A DNA stretch of 64,000 nucleotides from Pseudoalteromonas sp049257235. Lineage in GTDB: Bacteria; Pseudomonadota; Gammaproteobacteria; Enterobacterales; Alteromonadaceae. Below are positions 61,962 to 64,000 of the stretch, piece by piece. Below the pieces are notes generated by a model. That model was given only the letters and a program-made list of their open reading frames with translations, was not told where the DNA came from and made no database searches. The stretch lies in NCBI RefSeq assembly GCF_049257235.1, contig NZ_JBMMUF010000010.1:76585-140584 (forward strand). Direction: 5' to 3'. The translations under genes and the position numbers were made by a program. The first letter of the stretch is position 1. Each line of letters begins with the position of its first letter.

Positions 61962-62666
61962 CTACAGCTTTAGTGTGGCTTTTATGAATGGAATTGTCAG
62001 CTTACGCTGTGCAGCCATGGATGCATGGTCTAATTTGTCTAGCACATCGAGCAAGGCTCGCATATCCCGACTGAGTCGCGTCAACAAAAAGCGCGCACAT
62101 TCGTCTGATAACTCAAGCCCTCTCATGCGTGCACGATTGGTTAAAGCTTGCGCCTTATCGTCATCACTCATCGAGCGAATTTGCAAAGTTGTGCCCCACT
62201 TTAACCGTGATTCTAAGTCTGGTAGTGCAATATGCAGCATATCAGGTAAGAGATCCGCAGAAATCAGCAGCAACTTCCCCGGTTCATTAAAACGATTGAA
62301 GAAATTAAACAATGCCTTTTCCCACGCCTCATCATTGGCAATGAGGTGCAAGTCGTCAATACAAACTACATCGAGAGTATCTAATCCTTCTAGCACTTGG
62401 GGGCCGTATTGTTGTACTTCACTTAAAGAAATCAGCATGCTCGATAAACCAAGCTCTTGTGCATGAACACAAGTGGCATACAGCAAGTGCGATTTTCCTG
62501 AGTCACCTAAGCCACACAAATAGGTATAATGAAACTGCTCATCAAGGTGATTGAAGGCCGATTTAAGGTGATTCACTTCCAGTGAATCCTCGCCACCAAA
62601 ATAGCTTGAATACGTTTCGTCGTCAGGCAAGGTTACTGGCAACGCTAATTGAGAGCACTGCATCAT
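61962..62666 (-). CDS. hda: DnaA regulatory inactivator Hda
   Basis: AAA+ protein that, with the DNA-bound beta clamp, stimulates ATP hydrolysis by DnaA. 234 residues. The N-terminal QLALPVTLPDDE holds the QL-x-LP clamp-binding motif; CGLGDSGKSHLLYA is Walker A, LDVVCIDDLHLI Walker B, and RLKWGTTLQI, LLTRLSRDMRALLDVLDKLD the sensor and arginine-finger segments. Follows the DUF2066 gene by 3 bp on the same strand. The second ATG (62663) is an equally likely start. Confidence 0.95.
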   Translation of the reverse strand: MMQCSQLALPVTLPDDETYSSYFGGEDSLEVNHLKSAFNHLDEQFHYTYLCGLGDSGKSHLLYATCVHAQELGLSSMLISLSEVQQYGPQVLEGLDTLDVVCIDDLHLIANDEAWEKALFNFFNRFNEPGKLLLISADLLPDMLHIALPDLESRLKWGTTLQIRSMSDDDKAQALTNRARMRGLELSDECARFLLTRLSRDMRALLDVLDKLDHASMAAQRKLTIPFIKATLKL

Positions 62667-62669
62667 GGT

Positions 62670-63716
62670 TTATTGCCACGCATACTCAAGTGAGTCATTG
62701 GTGTTTGAATAATAATATTTTTGTGGGTCCCGATAGTCGACAAAAAAGGTGTCGAGCGTTAATGCTTTTTTAAGGTCATCCACAGTGCCTGAATGAGTCA
62801 CTTGAATCTCTACACGCTCTTTGGAAATTCGACTCACGGTCACATCAATAACGACACTCATCGTGCGCAAACGCCTCAAAGCATATTCAATATCGACAAA
62901 GTTCTTGGTGTTATACAACTTTATTACTTGCTGTTGGGCAACAGAGTCAGCACTGGTGTCAACAGCATATTCGCGCGCTAACTGGTTAGCAATAGCGTCG
63001 AGCATATTTGCAATCACTTGTTGCTTATCGCCTTGGTGTTTAAACGGTTCAAATTGATCTTCGTTGGTAAATCGCCACTCAAGATTCCACTGCTGTGAGT
63101 TTTTATCCTTAAGTAAGCGCGCTGACACCACTCGTTCAGCCATGTAACGCTCAGATGCAAACTCAAGTGACTCACTAAAATTACCCCACACATCAGCCAC
63201 AGACACACGCTGAAGATCCTCTAAGTCCAGTAACGGGGTAACCACTGGTAAGCCTCTGCTTTGCGCCCTATCGTCTATCAGTTCTTGTATCTGTGGATTT
63301 GATTCGAGTGAAACCAGTTCACGCTGCCAACCATCTTCAATAGCTAACCAAAGCGCGACCAAAGGACGACGGTTACCCCATAGTGGTAAGCTGGCATCGC
63401 GGACCAAAGCTTCAACTTTATTACTATCAAAATTTACGACTAGAAATGTTTTGCCTTGCTCGTCCGAATATTCATATTTGGTTATGTAGTCAGCTACATC
63501 TGCTAGCGCTTGGCGAACGACAGCATTGCCCTGCGCGTTTCTATCACCAGTTACCTTTACGACGACGTTCAAAAGCGCATTCTTGCTCGCAGTTGCACGA
63601 GTGCCACGCTGCTTATCTTCAACGGGTTGACGATATTGGTAAAGCTCTTTTACTTCAATAGCTTGAGTAGAATATGCGGTAAAGGCCAATATTAATACAA
63701 ATAAACTACGGATCAC
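62670..63716 (-). CDS. DUF2066 secreted protein
   Basis: 348 residues with a signal peptide (MIRSLFVLILAFTAYSTQA). The DUF2066 signature ELYQYRQPVEDKQRGTRATASKNALLNVVVKVTGDRNAQGN starts right after it. RRPLVALWLAIEDGWQRELV follows. The C-terminal half is beta-rich (RLLKDKNSQQWNLEWRFTNEDQ). Function unknown; pairing with hda is conserved in many gammaproteobacteria, usually after purM. Here a 5S rRNA gene lies upstream, so purM is elsewhere. Confidence 0.9.
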   Translation of the reverse strand: MIRSLFVLILAFTAYSTQAIEVKELYQYRQPVEDKQRGTRATASKNALLNVVVKVTGDRNAQGNAVVRQALADVADYITKYEYSDEQGKTFLVVNFDSNKVEALVRDASLPLWGNRRPLVALWLAIEDGWQRELVSLESNPQIQELIDDRAQSRGLPVVTPLLDLEDLQRVSVADVWGNFSESLEFASERYMAERVVSARLLKDKNSQQWNLEWRFTNEDQFEPFKHQGDKQQVIANMLDAIANQLAREYAVDTSADSVAQQQVIKLYNTKNFVDIEYALRRLRTMSVVIDVTVSRISKERVEIQVTHSGTVDDLKKALTLDTFFVDYRDPQKYYYSNTNDSLEYAWQ

Positions 63717-63880
63717 TGCGTTCTAAACCTTGGTGAGAATATCCTGATCCTAAAACAAAGTTACCGACAAAGCAAAAGGTTAGCTATGTTTAGTTCCCAA
63801 TATGAACTTGCGGTTAACTACGTCACTTTGGTAATTGATTTTGATGAATATATTGGGGTTTTATGAATAATCTTTATACG

Positions 63881-63916
63881 CAAAAAACCCGCTGCATTGC
63901 TGCAACGGGTTTCTTT
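63881..63916 (-). terminator. rRNA operon terminator
   Basis: Minus strand: AAACCCGTTGCA-GCAA-TGCAGCGGGTTTTTT, an 11-bp stem with a T-run directly downstream of the 5S gene. Confidence 0.88.
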
Positions 63917-63922
63917 GAATAA

Positions 63923-64000
63923 GGCCCTGACGATGTTCTACTTTCACATGGCAAATGCCACACTATCATCGACGCTGTTTCGTTTCACTTCTGAGTTCGG
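63923..64000 (-). rRNA. rrf: 5S ribosomal RNA, 3' part
   Basis: The last about 78 nt of a 5S gene, cut by the window edge. On the minus strand it reads CCGAACTCAGAAGTGAAACG (the universal 5S loop segment), continues with the conserved GATGATAGTGTGGC-like stem and ends ..ACATCGTCAGGGCC. Gene lies at the 3' end of an rRNA operon that runs from the right into the window. Read-through into the DUF2066 gene is blocked by the terminator. Confidence 0.95.

Noticed and set aside
61933..62466. 177-codon plus-strand frame across hda
   Set aside because: Antisense shadow; composition is that of reversed hda codons.
63786..63866. 26-codon plus-strand frame between DUF2066 gene and rRNA terminator
   Set aside because: Too short, no neighbour, weak ribosome site; consistent with chance.

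Overview
The window reads as a housekeeping-rich stretch of a marine gammaproteobacterial chromosome, most likely order Alteromonadales (Pseudoalteromonadaceae-, Shewanellaceae- or Colwelliaceae-like; the genus cannot be fixed from sequence alone). Reasons: a TonB-dependent receptor, a ccoNOQP-ccoHIS-TauE-like-fnr-uspE order, E. coli-like neighbourhoods (yfbV-ackA-pta, yffB-dapE, dcd/apbC/metG, hda-DUF2066, pheST-ihfA), and several lipoprotein or secreted families typical of Vibrio/Shewanella/Pseudoalteromonas (DUF2987, DUF3718, DUF2989, DUF1439). I see no insertion sequence, prophage, CRISPR array or tRNA.

Layout. 1-1.7 kb: the N-terminal part of a TonB-dependent receptor, a long upstream region with an operator-like dyad, and a small lipoprotein. 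2-9.8 kb: a complete cbb3 oxidase operon, its assembly genes (ccoH, ccoI, ccoS, a TauE/SafE-like membrane gene) and fnr, the likely oxygen sensor for the block. 9.9-15.5 kb: uspE, ttcA, a DUF2987 protein, a Bax-like glucosaminidase, a dGTPase-family enzyme and a duplicated DUF3718 protein. 15.8-22 kb: xthA, an orphan ECF-type membrane gene, rlmA, yfbV, ackA, pta. 22.2-25.3 kb: a tight operon of an ACT-domain protein, a substituted EIIA-Glc-like protein, yffB, dapE and a VanY-like peptidase. 25.3-34.2 kb: EamA exporter, alaA, orphan HPt, DTW protein, HEWWH metalloprotein, dcd, apbC, metG and a quinone oxidoreductase.

34.4-38.3 kb holds a 1279-residue KfrA-like coiled-coil protein built from about fourteen 60-residue (180-bp) repeats, the most striking object here. 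38.6-44.3 kb: GNAT enzymes, a LysR regulator, an unrecognised small protein, a divergent isocitrate-dehydrogenase paralogue whose catalytic Tyr160 equivalent is Phe, and a YceI-cytochrome b561 pair. 44.3-57 kb: prolyl oligopeptidase, two M14 peptidases, an operon of yeaC, a DUF349 coiled-coil protein and a DUF1439 lipoprotein, an AGCS symporter and a long-form GAPDH. 57-64 kb: DUF2989 lipoprotein, ihfA, pheT, pheS, hda, DUF2066 and the 3' end of a 5S rRNA gene with its terminator.

Genes often overlap by ATGA (ccoQ/ccoP, ccoI/ccoS, ECF gene/rlmA, ACT/EIIA, dapE/vanY-like, DTW/HEWWH, b561/yceI, DUF349/DUF1439), pointing to translational coupling. Strong hairpin terminators separate most transcription units. 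All family names come from recognising motifs and sequence character by eye; no search was run.
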